Source of the DNA: Bacillus cereus | Lineage (GTDB): Bacteria; Bacillota; Bacilli; Bacillales; Bacillaceae_G | DNA length: 64,000 nt | Direction of reading: 5' to 3' | NCBI RefSeq assembly: GCF_025917685.1 | Contig: NZ_CP089518.1 | Coordinates: 659,001-723,000, forward strand | Shown: positions 52,945-62,436 of the stretch, piece after piece | Layout of the letters: every line of letters starts with the position of its first letter | Position numbering within the stretch: the first letter of the stretch is position 1 | Program-made: the position numbers and the translations under genes | The notes under the pieces: generated by a model | Databases searched by the model: none | What the model was told of the DNA's origin: nothing | What the model saw: only the letters and a program-made list of their open reading frames with translations

Positions 52945-53224
52945 AAGAAGAATACCCCCTGTAGAGTGAACGATATTTGAATGCGTTTACTAAATATTTA
53001 ACTATTTCAAATTATAAAACATTTCTATCTGTTATGCTACAAAAATAATCATAATACACTGTACTACATCTGATCTTGTCAGACTTAAACTTAAAATTCT
53101 AACTATTAGAGAATATATTGACTCTTCTTTTTATTGATTGTTAAGATTAAGTATTACATTTTCTCACATACTAATAAGAAAAGAATGTGTGATAATAATT
53201 CAGGTGTAGGAAGGGTACATAAGT

Positions 53225-54517
53225 ATGTTTCAATTACAAAAGTATAACACTTCTGTGAAGCAAGAAATTTTGGCTGGCATCACAACTTTTTTTACATTTG
53301 CGTATATTCTTGTCATCAATCCGAAAATATTATCTGATGCAGGTGTACCATTTGATCAAGCATTTACGGCAACTATTATTGCGACAGTTGTTGGAACGCT
53401 ATGTATGGCGTTTTTAGCTAACTATCCAATTGTTATTGCTCCAGCTATGGGAATGAATGCGTATTTTGCTTATTCTGTTGTTCAACAGGCAGAGGGGATT
53501 ACATATGTCATTGCGTTTTCGGCAGTATTTGTAACAGGTATCATTTTTCTTTTATTATCGTTCACTTCATTTAGGCAAAAGCTAATTGTCGCAATTCCTG
53601 ACAGTTTAAAACATGCGATTGCAGGTGGAATTGGGTTATTTATTGCTTTTATTGGATTACGTCTATCTGGAATTATCGTTGATCATCCATCTAACTTAGT
53701 TACGATTGGTGACTTCCATTCTCCAGCCGTTATTTTAACTCTAATTGGTTTAATATTAGCGGCGGTATTAATGGTATTACGTGTTAGTGGAGCATTGTTT
53801 ATTAGTATGATTGTGACAGGGATTATTGCTTTCTTTACAGGGCAATTAAAGTTTGAAAATAACATTGTCGCAATGCCACATTTGCCAGAAGGCATCATTG
53901 TTTCAAACCCTATCAATGCATTTTCGGATGTAATTCAATACGGGTTATATGGAGTTATTTTTTCATTCTTACTTGTACTTTTATTTGATACAACAGGTGC
54001 TTTACTCGGTTTAATTAAACAAGCAGGTTTAAATACAGATAACACTGAAAAGCGCTTTGGTAAGGCGTTCATTGCGGATGCAATTGGTGGGACGACAGGT
54101 TCTATCTTTGGGACAAGCCCGACAGCAGCGACAATTGAATCGTCAGCAGGAATTGCTGCAGGTGGTAAAACTGGATTGACAGGTATTGTAGTCGTTTGTT
54201 TAACGATTATAACGGCATTCTTTAGCCCTGTTATTGCCTCTTTATCAAGTGTAGCAGCTATTACAGCTCCTTCTTTAATTATAGTAGGTAGTTTAATGGC
54301 ACAAAGCATTCGTGATATTAATTGGAATGAATTCGAAGATGCATTACCGGCATTTTTAATTTTCGTTGGTATTCCGTTAACATCTAGTATTGCGAATGGA
54401 ATTGCAATCGGATTTTTAGTGTATCCAATTTTAAAAATTGCGAAGGGAAAAGGGATGGAGGTACATCCATTACTATACTTATTTACAATTTTATTTGGAT
54501 GTCATTTATTCTTATAA
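53225..54517 (+). CDS. Guanine/hypoxanthine permease, NCS2 AzgA type
   Basis: 430 residues. The family marks are VKQEILAGITTFFTFAYILVINPKILSDAGVP (in part: AGITTFFTFAYILVINPKIL), APAMGMNAYFAYSVV and GTSPTAATIESSAGIAAGGKTGLT (in part: GTSPTAATIESSAGIAAGG). It imports purine bases with protons, close to PbuG/PbuO. AGGAAGGG lies 8 nt before the ATG. The 280-bp upstream gap (52945-53224) has no purine riboswitch signature that I can find. Confidence 0.9.
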   Translation: MFQLQKYNTSVKQEILAGITTFFTFAYILVINPKILSDAGVPFDQAFTATIIATVVGTLCMAFLANYPIVIAPAMGMNAYFAYSVVQQAEGITYVIAFSAVFVTGIIFLLLSFTSFRQKLIVAIPDSLKHAIAGGIGLFIAFIGLRLSGIIVDHPSNLVTIGDFHSPAVILTLIGLILAAVLMVLRVSGALFISMIVTGIIAFFTGQLKFENNIVAMPHLPEGIIVSNPINAFSDVIQYGLYGVIFSFLLVLLFDTTGALLGLIKQAGLNTDNTEKRFGKAFIADAIGGTTGSIFGTSPTAATIESSAGIAAGGKTGLTGIVVVCLTIITAFFSPVIASLSSVAAITAPSLIIVGSLMAQSIRDINWNEFEDALPAFLIFVGIPLTSSIANGIAIGFLVYPILKIAKGKGMEVHPLLYLFTILFGCHLFL

Positions 54518-54528
54518 TATAGATATAG

Positions 54529-54559
54529 AAAGGGGGCTTCTTATGAGAGGCCCTTTTTT
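54529..54559 (+). terminator. Intrinsic terminator of the purine permease gene
   Basis: AAGGGGGCTTC pairs with GAGGCCCTTTT and is followed by T. Confidence 0.85.
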
Positions 54560-54566
54560 GTGTATA

Positions 54567-54664
54567 ATAAAGTAAAACTATAAACGGTGGGGCTTTTGTT
54601 CATTCCCACTGCTTATCAGCCCTCACCAATCGGGCGTTTTACTATCCGTTAATGTAGGGTAAGG
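54567..54664 (+). repeat. Decayed short bcr1-like element
   Basis: About 98 bp starting ATAAAGTAAAACT, with GGTGGGGCTTTTGTTCAT, the CCCTCACCAATCGGGCGTTTT segment (in part) and an end GTAGGGTAAGG. It lacks the large second stem, like the copy at 38.7 kb, and has many substitutions. Confidence 0.75.
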
Positions 54665-54744
54665 TGAAAATTAAATCAATTACGTAAAATATAAATTACT
54701 TAATGGAATATATATGTTACAATAAAGGTAGAGGAGGAACATGA

Positions 54745-54945
54745 ATGGCTGTAAGTAAAATAAAAGTCGCGCGTGTTCAGTTAGATTTAACACAGCAACA
54801 ATTAGCAGAAAAAGTAGGCGTTACAAGGCAAACGATTAGTTTAATTGAGAAGGGGAAATACAATCCGTCTTTAGATTTATGTTTGAAAATTTGTTATGCA
54901 GTAGATAAAACATTGAATGATTTGTTTTGGGAGGAAAAGGAGTGA
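54745..54945 (+). CDS. XRE-family transcriptional regulator (pair 2)
   Basis: 66 residues, a single HTH: KIKVARVQLDLTQQQLAEKVGVTRQTISLIEKGKYNPSLDLCLKI (quoted in part: LTQQQLAEKVGVTRQTISLI). It has GAGGAGGA upstream and ends 4 nt before the start of a membrane protein gene. It is the smallest form of this regulator type and a near-copy in design of the one at 42.3 kb. Confidence 0.92.
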   Translation: MAVSKIKVARVQLDLTQQQLAEKVGVTRQTISLIEKGKYNPSLDLCLKICYAVDKTLNDLFWEEKE

Positions 54946-54949
54946 TAGG

Positions 54950-55378
54950 GTGAAAATCGTGAAAGATGAACGTTTAATGATTGAGGGGTTAAAACATATT
55001 AGACTAGTTTTCATCTTACAAAATATCGTCATACTAGGTATTGTTTTTTATCGCTACGTTTTGCAAGGTGCAGGATATGAAAGTGTTTCAGATTTATTAA
55101 TGGTATTTATGGGCGGGATCGTAGTTATTAACTTTTTAAACTTAAAAAATTCGGTGGAAGTGTATGAGCATACGGGGGGAGTATCGCGTAGTTATTTTAT
55201 GAAGCTATTATTAATTCCAGTAGGTATTGTTATTGGAATTTTAGCTATTTGTATCGTGGCAACACCTGATATTTCGATAAAGGAAATTAGTTTGACAGCA
55301 CTTATTATGTTGGCTTGTTTTTTAGTTCCTAGTTTGTTTATATACATATATATGAAAAAGATAAAAAGTGAAGATTGA
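54950..55378 (+). CDS. Four-helix membrane protein paired with XRE regulator (pair 2)
   Basis: 142 residues from GTG 54950 with AAGGAG 7 nt upstream; the frame extends to 54917 inside the XRE gene without a site. Hydrophobic segments at about 18-38, 47-68, 84-108 and 113-135. Sequence similarity to the membrane protein of pair 1 is not obvious by eye, although position, size and topology agree. Function unknown. Confidence 0.75.
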   Translation: MKIVKDERLMIEGLKHIRLVFILQNIVILGIVFYRYVLQGAGYESVSDLLMVFMGGIVVINFLNLKNSVEVYEHTGGVSRSYFMKLLLIPVGIVIGILAICIVATPDISIKEISLTALIMLACFLVPSLFIYIYMKKIKSED

Positions 55379-55381
55379 AAT

Positions 55382-55420
55382 ATAAGAAAGGCTTTCCCAT
55401 ATTGCGGAAAGCTTTTCTTA
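55382..55420. terminator. Bidirectional intrinsic terminator
   Basis: AAGAAAGGCTTTCC pairs with GGAAAGCTTTTCTT (with mismatch) between the convergent membrane-protein and GNAT genes. Confidence 0.85.
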
Positions 55421-55855
55421 TATCCTTTTATACAGTACTTTATGAAGGCCAATTGGTTCAATTTCAAAGATTTCACCATGTTCCTGGAAGTCTAAGCGCT
55501 TGTAATAGTCAGCCACAGTAATTCGGCCATTACACCATAATATATTTGCTTGGCGTTCTTGTAAGATTTGTTCCGCCTTCTGAATTAAGGAGCTTCCAGC
55601 ACGTTTGTTTCGAAATGCAGGTAATGTTGCCATTCCTCGTAGACGATAATGAATACCTGCTGGTAAGTCAGGGTATATTTCTTTTGAGAAAGAAGCGATA
55701 CTAATAAGTTCATCGTTTATAAATGCGCCTAAGTGGAAGCTGTCTGTTTCATAGTCGGAAGAGTATTTACAATCTGTTAATGTTTGACTTGGGCGCAAAA
55801 TTTTTTGACGTAATACGTAAGTTTCAGATCCATCAATATTTTTCACGGTAATCAT
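55418..55855 (-). CDS. GNAT family N-acetyltransferase
   Basis: 145 residues. Acetyl-CoA binding is shown by the LRGMATLPAFRNKRAGSSLIQKAEQ segment (motif A, Q/R-x-x-G/A as RNKRAG). The end KRLDFQEHGEIFEIEPIGLHKVLYK is typical of YjcF/ElaA-like members. The acceptor is unknown. It is 14 nt downstream of the small membrane protein gene, so probably in one transcript with it. Confidence 0.88.
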   Translation of the reverse strand: MITVKNIDGSETYVLRQKILRPSQTLTDCKYSSDYETDSFHLGAFINDELISIASFSKEIYPDLPAGIHYRLRGMATLPAFRNKRAGSSLIQKAEQILQERQANILWCNGRITVADYYKRLDFQEHGEIFEIEPIGLHKVLYKRI

Positions 55856-55869
55856 ATTAACATCCTTTC

Positions 55870-56127
55870 TTATAAGCCTTTTTCTGTTAGTTGTATAAAG
55901 AAATAGGCAGGTGCGGCGAAAAGTCCGAGTATGCTAGCAGTGCCGAGAAGGAGTGCAAGTAAGAGGCAAGAGTATTTTATTCCATTCGATTTTTTCCACC
56001 CGTAACTACAAATTTCAATGCTAACACCGATGAGAATAATGGCAACTAGTATTTCCGCTAATAATAAGAGAGCTAAAGTTACAATAGACATAATGTGATC
56101 CATCCTCATAATATATGATAGTAACAT
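55870..56127 (-). CDS. Small two-helix membrane protein
   Basis: Up to 85 residues, with hydrophobic segments at about 14-38 and 50-78. The start is uncertain: the ATG at 56094 (MSIVTLALLLL) has AGGA about 10 nt upstream, while the first ATG has no clear site. It precedes the GNAT gene on the same strand. I do not recognise the family. Confidence 0.6.
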   Translation of the reverse strand: MLLSYIMRMDHIMSIVTLALLLLAEILVAIILIGVSIEICSYGWKKSNGIKYSCLLLALLLGTASILGLFAAPAYFFIQLTEKGL

Positions 56128-56144
56128 TTTACCATATGAAATGG

Positions 56145-56182
56145 AAAAAAATGCCCCTCAATTATGTGAGGGGCATTTTTCT
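56145..56182. terminator. Intrinsic terminator of the antiporter gene
   Basis: AAAAATGCCCCTCA pairs with TGAGGGGCATTTTT. The A-run supplies a U tract for the minus-strand antiporter transcript. Confidence 0.92.
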
Positions 56183-58010
56183 ATTCTAATATGCTTTTCA
56201 GTGTATCGATATGTTCTTTTGAACCTGTGACAAGCAATGTATCACCGTGTTGTAGTCTCGTATCACCATGCGGTATTAATGCTTTATTACCACGGTAAAT
56301 TTGGATGACGAGTACGTCGCCTAAAAACGGAAGGCGGCGTAGTGCAACACCATTATATTTATTGCTGCGTAGTTCGACTTCACGAACTGTTTCATTTGCT
56401 GTTGTAATTAAGCGAACAAGACTTGGTTTATCAATAAGTGCACGTAATAGAATTCGTGTAGAGTTAATTGTTGAGAATACGGCGATATGTTCTTGTGTTG
56501 CTTTCTCTTGTAGAAGCGGATCTTCTACACTTGCAATAACATGTTCAACACCTAGTTCTTTTGCGTGTTCTGCTAATAATAAGTTTTGTTTATCATCACT
56601 TGTTGCAACAACAACACGGTCTGCATTAAATGCTGTTTGTTTAGCTAATGATGCGATTGTGATGTCATCTAATTTCACGATAGGGAAGTCATGTGATTTC
56701 GCTTCCTCATCATTTATTTTATTTTGACGCATCATATATAGTGTTACGTCATAATCTTCTCGTTTTAAATCAAGTGATAACGGAAGGGTAATTCTGCTCG
56801 CACCAATAATAGAAACTTTTGGTTTTGGTGTTTCTACTTTTGGGAACATTTTTTTAAATAATATAGGTGCAAAAATACAAGTAATAACTGCGCTTAAAAT
56901 AAGGGATGCTGATAAACTTGGGCTAATGATGCCTAGCTTTTCACCGATTTGTGCAGCCGCAATAACTAAAGAAAGTGTTGATGTTAACAAAATAGCACTT
57001 CCGAGTACGATATTGCGTGGGTACCATTTTCGTAAGACGAGTGACGGTAACAGTTTTGAAATAAAGAGTCCCACGATTAGAATTGGGATCATTAGCATGC
57101 TAGAAGGCTCTTTAAAAATAGACCATACTTCTAGATTTACACCAACCATTACGAAGAAAATAGGGATGAAGAAACCATATCCGATGGAATCAAGTTTTTC
57201 AACCATATCTTCATTTGGTGATAATAAAGATACGAGTACACCTGCTAAAAAGGCTCCCAAAATGTTTTCTGCCCCAACAGATTCAGACAATCCAACTAAT
57301 ATTAAGATGAGTGCGAAAACAGCTCGTGTATCAATTTGTACACTACCGGCTTTTAAGCTTTCTAGGTATGGAATATTTTTAAAGCGTCTTGCGACAAAGT
57401 AAATTACAATACCAGCGCCGAATAGAAGAAGTAGAAGCCACATGCTTTGGCCACTTTCGGAATTTAATCCGACGAATACAGCGAGTAAAATCATTGTAAC
57501 TAAGTCTGCGATAACAGCGACTAATAAAATGATTTGCCCGATTGCAGTCTTTCCTAAGTTATTCTCTTTTAATGTTGGTACGACAACACCTAAAGAAATA
57601 GTTGAAATAATTAAAGTCATGAACATTGCATTGTCTACAAATCCTAGCCATACGAATATTAATGATAGGGCATAAGATAAGATGAAAATAAATAAGAAGA
57701 TAATGCTTGCTGCTTGGAATGTGTTTGGTTCGTTTGTCGTATTCTTTTTCCCTTTTTGTTTAAAGATAGAAAAGTCAATTTCTAAACCACTTAAAAACAT
57801 TAGGAAGATAAAACCTAGTGTTGATAAGACTTGAAGCCACATATCTGGCTCAATGATGTTAAATCCACTTTTACCTACAAAGATTCCTGCGATAATTTCT
57901 GCAACAACGACAGGAAGTGCTTTTAATTTAAAGCGTTGTAACAAAAGGGGAACGAAAAACGCGATTGCGACGACAACCATAAGTGATAGAACAGAAGAAT
58001 GATGTTCCAC
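56181..58010 (-). CDS. CPA2 monovalent cation:proton antiporter with RCK (TrkA-N/TrkA-C) domains
   Basis: 609 residues from GTG 58010 with AAGGGAGA 7 nt upstream; the frame reaches 58115, but the extra segment is not conserved-looking. About 12-13 membrane helices (Na_H_Exchanger, about 1-385). A cytoplasmic TrkA-N nucleotide-binding domain (about 405-520) starts KVSIIGASRITLPLSLDL, and a TrkA-C domain is at the end. KefB/GerN-like proteins exchange K+ or Na+ for H+, with gating by nucleotides or c-di-AMP through the RCK part. The GXGXXG loop is altered (GASRIT). Confidence 0.88.
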   Translation of the reverse strand: MEHHSSVLSLMVVVAIAFFVPLLLQRFKLKALPVVVAEIIAGIFVGKSGFNIIEPDMWLQVLSTLGFIFLMFLSGLEIDFSIFKQKGKKNTTNEPNTFQAASIIFLFIFILSYALSLIFVWLGFVDNAMFMTLIISTISLGVVVPTLKENNLGKTAIGQIILLVAVIADLVTMILLAVFVGLNSESGQSMWLLLLLFGAGIVIYFVARRFKNIPYLESLKAGSVQIDTRAVFALILILVGLSESVGAENILGAFLAGVLVSLLSPNEDMVEKLDSIGYGFFIPIFFVMVGVNLEVWSIFKEPSSMLMIPILIVGLFISKLLPSLVLRKWYPRNIVLGSAILLTSTLSLVIAAAQIGEKLGIISPSLSASLILSAVITCIFAPILFKKMFPKVETPKPKVSIIGASRITLPLSLDLKREDYDVTLYMMRQNKINDEEAKSHDFPIVKLDDITIASLAKQTAFNADRVVVATSDDKQNLLLAEHAKELGVEHVIASVEDPLLQEKATQEHIAVFSTINSTRILLRALIDKPSLVRLITTANETVREVELRSNKYNGVALRRLPFLGDVLVIQIYRGNKALIPHGDTRLQHGDTLLVTGSKEHIDTLKSILE

Positions 58011-58184
58011 TGCGTTCTCTCCCTTCAAATAAATATAGTACCTATTTAGCCATATAATAGGTAGAAAATCAACGCATATGGGTTCGATTTCATAAAGAAA
58101 GAGTTTTCTTAACATTTGTCATAATAAGTATATTTTTCATGATTATGTTGTTAATTCCGAAATGTGGATGTAATAGGGGAGGGG

Positions 58185-58341
58185 ATAAAGTGAAACTTTA
58201 ATCAGTGGGGGTTTTGTTCATCCCAACTGATTATTAGCCTTCACCAATCGGGTTTTTACGGGCAGTTGATCCCCCACCTAACTTCGTTGCTTCCGCTGAA
58301 TTTTGAGGTGGGGGTCTTACTGCTCGTTAATGCGGGATAAA
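58185..58341 (+). repeat. bcr1-like repeat element, full-length copy 4
   Basis: 157 bp between ATAAA flanks (58185-58189 and 58337-58341). It has the standard left end, a shortened first hairpin (CATCCCAACTGATT), the CACCAATCGGG segment and a very well conserved GAGGTGGGGGTCTTACTGC end. It lies between the antiporter start and the qox terminator and touches the latter. The rest of the gap 58011-58184 shows no other clear feature. Confidence 0.88.
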
Positions 58342-58376
58342 AAAAGACTGCTGAGATTTCTCAGCAGTCTTTTTCA
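58340..58376. terminator. Intrinsic terminator of the qox operon
   Basis: AAAAAGACTGCTGAGA pairs with CTCAGCAGTCTTTTT. The A-run on the left overlaps the right end of the bcr1-like copy and gives the minus-strand U tract. Confidence 0.93.
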
Positions 58377-58382
58377 TGCAAA

Positions 58383-58694
58383 TTACATTGAGAAGAAAAT
58401 CCATACAGTAAGACCAACTGTTGCTGCTGCAACGAAGAAACTGTATATCATTGTAAGAACTTGAATTCTTCCTTCTCCTTCTTTTAAGTGCATGAACATA
58501 ATTAATTGTAATAATGCTTGCGCAACTGCCATTATGATGATAGTTGTTAATATCGTTGAAAGAGGCAGGCTTGTGTAAAGTGCCACGTATAACGCTAGAA
58601 ACGTTAGTGCAAGCGATAAAATAAATCCGAAAACGTGTGACCATGGGAATCCGCTATGGGCATGCCCGTTTGCTTGATTGTTATTTTGAGCCAT
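58383..58694 (-). CDS. qoxD: Cytochrome aa3 quinol oxidase subunit IV
   Basis: 103 residues with three membrane helices and the FPWSHVFGFILSLALTFLAL start, plus MFMHLKEGEGRIQ in the middle loop, as in COX4_pro family members. It is the last gene of qoxABCD, beginning directly after the qoxC stop. Confidence 0.94.
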   Translation of the reverse strand: MAQNNNQANGHAHSGFPWSHVFGFILSLALTFLALYVALYTSLPLSTILTTIIIMAVAQALLQLIMFMHLKEGEGRIQVLTMIYSFFVAAATVGLTVWIFFSM

Positions 58695-59297
58695 TTACGC
58701 CACCATCCCGTTCAAGTAAACTAGTGTGTAAATAAAGACCCAAACAAGATCAAGGAAATGCCAGTATAAGCTGATAATGAATACTTTACGAGCTGTAACT
58801 GGTGTCAAACCTCGTTTTAAAATTTGGATAATAACACAAGTTGCCCAAATGATACCACCTGTTACGTGGGCTCCGTGCGTTCCAAGAAGAACGAAGAATC
58901 CAGATAAGAAAGCACTTGTTTGAATTGTTGCGCCTTCACCAACGTACATAATGAACTCTTCGATCTCGAAGAATAGGAAACCTGCACCTAAAAGTAATGT
59001 AAAGATGAACCATCCAAGCATTGCTTTTTGGTTGTGTTTACGCATTTCATGAATTGCGATACCACATGTGAAACTACTTGTTAAAAGTAATAGCGTTTGA
59101 ATTAAAAGTGTTTTAACTTCAAACAGTTGCGCTGGTGTTGGGCCATCTGCCGTACGACCAGCAAGGACTAGATAAGAGGCGAAAAGTGTTGCGAACAGCA
59201 TAATTTCAGCCCCAAGAAAAATCCAGAATCCTAGGATATTCAATCTGCTTTGCTCGGATTGATATTCCAAAGGTAAGCTTTTATCTAAAGCCGCCAT
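58695..59297 (-). CDS. qoxC: Cytochrome aa3 quinol oxidase subunit III
   Basis: 200 residues, five helices. The LGFWIFLGAEIMLFATLFASY start and GTHGAHVTGGIIW and YWHFLDLVWVFIY blocks are the heme-copper oxidase subunit III signatures of the short, five-helix form. AGAGGTG precedes the ATG; qoxB ends 13 nt before it. Confidence 0.96.
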   Translation of the reverse strand: MAALDKSLPLEYQSEQSRLNILGFWIFLGAEIMLFATLFASYLVLAGRTADGPTPAQLFEVKTLLIQTLLLLTSSFTCGIAIHEMRKHNQKAMLGWFIFTLLLGAGFLFFEIEEFIMYVGEGATIQTSAFLSGFFVLLGTHGAHVTGGIIWATCVIIQILKRGLTPVTARKVFIISLYWHFLDLVWVFIYTLVYLNGMVA

Positions 59298-59310
59298 GTC
59301 ATTTCACCTC

Positions 59311-61245
59311 TCATGCTATATGTTCTGTTTCTTTAATTTCATCAACACTTACATAGTAACCATCGTCATAATCGAATGAACGATAGATTAAGCAAGCTAA
59401 AATACCAACTCCACCGATTGCTGCAAGCCAGAACCAGCTAAATACTAATGCAAAACCTGCAAGACCGAAGAATCCAGACGCAATAATAGGAACACCAGAA
59501 TTACTTGGCATGTGAATTGGTTTGATGTCTTCTGCAGCTGGTATAACTGTTTCTCCGCGTTGTTTCATGTACCAGAAAGCATCAGCTTCTTTAATTTCAG
59601 GAAGTTTCGCGAAGTTGTAATGTTGTACAGGAGATTGAGTTGCCCATTCAAGTGTACGGCCGTCCCATGGATCTCCAGTAACGTCACGTTCACCATGACG
59701 TGCACTCCAAATTACGTTGTAACAAAGAAGTACGAATCCGATACCCATCATTACTGCGCCGACAGATGCGATTTGGTTCAACCAACCCCATCCAAGGCTT
59801 TCAGAGTAAGTATACATACGACGAGTCATACCGTCTAATCCTAAGAAGTACATTGGGAAGAAACAGATGTTAAATCCGCTCATAAAGATCCAGAATGTCC
59901 ATTTACCTAGACGTTCATTTAGCATATGACCTGTCATTTTTGGATACCAGAATGTGAATCCAGCAAGCATAGCGAATACTGTACCTGCAATTAATACGTA
60001 GTGGAAGTGAGCGACTAGGAAGTAGCTGTTATGGTATTGATAATCAGCTGCTGCCATTCCAAGCATAACCCCTGTAACTCCACCAACTACGAAGTTTGGA
60101 ATAAATGCCAATGACCAAAGCATTGGAACTGTAAAACGAATACGTCCTTTATACAGTGTAAACAACCAGTTAAAGATCTTAACCCCGGTTGGAATCGAAA
60201 TCGCCATTGTCGAGATCGAGAAGAATGAGTTAACCGCTGGACCTGCACCCATCGTGAAGAAGTGGTGAAGCCATACGACGAAACTTAGTAAAGAAATTGC
60301 AACCATTGAGTATACCATCGCACTGTAACCGAATAGACGTTTACGTGAGAATGTACTAATGATTTCAGAGAAAATACCGAATGCCGGTAAAATAACGATA
60401 TATACTTCAGGGTGACCCCATACCCAGAATAGGTTGGCCCACAACATTGGCATACCGCCGCTCGCCATCGTAAAGAAGTGAGCATCGAATAGACGGTCAA
60501 ATGTCATTAATGCAAGAGCAACTGTTAATACTGGGAAAGCGAAAATAATGATAATTGTTGTAATTAAGATTGACCAAGTAAACATTGGCATTTTCATTAA
60601 TTTCATACCAGGTGTACGCATTTTTAAGATCGTAACTAGGAAGTTAATACCTGTCATTAACGTACCAAGACCTGAAATCTGTAAGGCGATTGCATAGAAG
60701 TTATTTCCTACACCAGGAGAAAACTCTGTACCCGCCATTGGGAAGTAAGAAGTCCACCCAGCGTCTGGAGAACCACCGATTACGAAAGCGATGTTGAATA
60801 ACATTGCTCCGATAAAGAATAACCAGAAACTTAAAGCGTTTAAGAACGGATATGCAACGTCACGAGCACCAATTTGTAATGGTACTACAAGGTTCATTAA
60901 TCCCATAACGAATGGCATTGCCATGAAAAGAATCATTACTGTACCATGTGTTGTAAAGATTCCGTTATAGTGTTCAGCGTTTAAATATGTTGTATCTGGG
61001 AATGTTAACTGGGCACGGATCATTAAACCATCCATACCACCACGGAATAACATTATAACGGCAGAAATAATATACATGGCCCCTATTTTTTTATGGTCAA
61101 CAGTTGTTAACCATTCATCCCAAAGCCATCTCCATTTTTTGTACTTTGTTAGTACGAAAAGAATCGCTAATGTCACAAGAACGATAGATGCGTCAGCTCC
61201 GTAAATAATCGGGTCACCTGTGACAAAAAATTCATCAAGCTTCAC
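59311..61245 (-). CDS. qoxB: Cytochrome aa3 quinol oxidase subunit I
   Basis: 644 residues from GTG 61245 ([12 protein letters not shown]); GGAG is 7 nt upstream, whereas the GTG at 61254 directly abuts it. It holds the heme and CuB ligands: [25 protein letters not shown] (His-Glu-...-Tyr cross-link region) and HHFFTMG and HFHYVLI. It reduces oxygen to water and pumps protons. Confidence 0.96.
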   Translation of the reverse strand: MKLDEFFVTGDPIIYGADASIVLVTLAILFVLTKYKKWRWLWDEWLTTVDHKKIGAMYIISAVIMLFRGGMDGLMIRAQLTFPDTTYLNAEHYNGIFTTHGTVMILFMAMPFVMGLMNLVVPLQIGARDVAYPFLNALSFWLFFIGAMLFNIAFVIGGSPDAGWTSYFPMAGTEFSPGVGNNFYAIALQISGLGTLMTGINFLVTILKMRTPGMKLMKMPMFTWSILITTIIIIFAFPVLTVALALMTFDRLFDAHFFTMASGGMPMLWANLFWVWGHPEVYIVILPAFGIFSEIISTFSRKRLFGYSAMVYSMVAISLLSFVVWLHHFFTMGAGPAVNSFFSISTMAISIPTGVKIFNWLFTLYKGRIRFTVPMLWSLAFIPNFVVGGVTGVMLGMAAADYQYHNSYFLVAHFHYVLIAGTVFAMLAGFTFWYPKMTGHMLNERLGKWTFWIFMSGFNICFFPMYFLGLDGMTRRMYTYSESLGWGWLNQIASVGAVMMGIGFVLLCYNVIWSARHGERDVTGDPWDGRTLEWATQSPVQHYNFAKLPEIKEADAFWYMKQRGETVIPAAEDIKPIHMPSNSGVPIIASGFFGLAGFALVFSWFWLAAIGGVGILACLIYRSFDYDDGYYVSVDEIKETEHIA

Positions 61246-61278
61246 TGTGTTCACTCCAATCTGTTGGAATAATAGCTA

Positions 61279-62154
61279 TTATTTTTTGTTTTTGTAGTAG
61301 TTGTAATCACAATATTCAAGTGATTTTGGATCTACATAACTTAAGTGGTGGCTAGAGAATGTCATACGACCAACTACACCAGGTTTAACAATTTCGTTGT
61401 ACTTATCTTCTGTTAGTTTAGGAGCAGTTTGTTGTACTTCTTTTACCCACTTGTCATACTTTTCTTTTGTTTTTGCTTCAACTTCGAATTCCATGTGAGT
61501 AAATCCTTCACCTGAGAAGTTCGAGCTACGACCTAGGTAAGAACCTGGTTTGTCAGCTTGTAAAAATAAGTCCATGATCATGCCATCCATTGTATACTTC
61601 ATACCACCAAGTTCTGGTACCCAGAAAGCATTCATTGGACCTACAGAAGTAAGCTTAAATTGAATTGGTACACCAGCTGGGATGTTTAAATAGTTAACGG
61701 TTTCAATTTTTTCCTCCGGGTAACTAAATAACCATTTCCAGTTTGCAGATGTAACATAAATTTCAACTGGTTTAATATGTTTGGACTCTTGCGGAACCTC
61801 TTCCGAAGCATAAGTTGCTTTAACTGTTGGAATCGATAATGCGATAACGATAATAACAGGAATAATCGTCCAAATGATTTCTAATAATGTGTTACCGTGT
61901 TGATCAGGTGGCTCATAGTCCATATTCTCTGGTTTTTCACGATAACGAATCAAGATGACTGTAAACAAAATGAATACAATTGCGATAATTAATGACATAA
62001 GCAAGAATGACCAAACAATTAAATCATACTGTGCTTTTGCAACAGGTCCTTGCGGGTTTAATACTGCGAGTTTTTTATCACAGCCACCGAGGAACAGAAG
62101 TAATGATAACGGAAGAAGTGAAGCCAACTTCCAAAACGTTTTCTTTAGTTGCAC
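61279..62154 (-). CDS. qoxA: Cytochrome aa3 quinol oxidase subunit II (lipoprotein)
   Basis: 291 residues from GTG 62154 (MQLKKTFWKLASLLP), AGGAG 10 nt upstream; the frame extends far upstream without a site. The lipobox LFLGGC is followed by two membrane helices and a cupredoxin domain. The CuA ligand cluster (CxxxC plus His/Met) is missing, as expected for a quinol rather than a cytochrome c oxidase: the corresponding region reads FNSGEGFTH-like (here NFSGEGFTHMEF). It is the first gene of the operon. Confidence 0.95.
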   Translation of the reverse strand: MQLKKTFWKLASLLPLSLLLFLGGCDKKLAVLNPQGPVAKAQYDLIVWSFLLMSLIIAIVFILFTVILIRYREKPENMDYEPPDQHGNTLLEIIWTIIPVIIVIALSIPTVKATYASEEVPQESKHIKPVEIYVTSANWKWLFSYPEEKIETVNYLNIPAGVPIQFKLTSVGPMNAFWVPELGGMKYTMDGMIMDLFLQADKPGSYLGRSSNFSGEGFTHMEFEVEAKTKEKYDKWVKEVQQTAPKLTEDKYNEIVKPGVVGRMTFSSHHLSYVDPKSLEYCDYNYYKNKK

Positions 62155-62389
62155 GATTGAAAATCTCCTTTCTCCTTGGATTGAAACTATGCCAATAAAA
62201 CAATATAAACCTATTAATTTATAGAAGGCAATAGTTTTTGTCATATTGTTAAAAAATAGACACAAATGCACACTTTTTAAGGTGAATATCATTTGTAACT
62301 TGATAACATTGTAAACTATTTTCCAGAGAAAAACATGATTGTGGAAATTTTAAGATAAATAAAGTTATACCAAGATATCCAAGAAATAG

Positions 62390-62421
62390 AAAAAAGCTAT
62401 CTTATTATAAGAAAGATAGCT
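62390..62421 (-). terminator. Intrinsic terminator of the permease gene
   Basis: AGCTATCTT pairs with AAGATAGCT around ATTATAAGA. The A-run on the left gives the minus-strand U tract. The rest of the gap 62155-62436 is the qox promoter region without other features I can support. Confidence 0.85.
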
Positions 62422-62436
62422 GAATATTTTGTATAT

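Noticed and set aside
52945..53224. Purine riboswitch before the purine permease
   Set aside because: The conserved core and the paired loops of the purine class are not present in the gap.
56305..57675. Several plus-strand open frames opposite the antiporter
   Set aside because: Antisense to a long conserved membrane protein gene; no ribosome sites and atypical composition.
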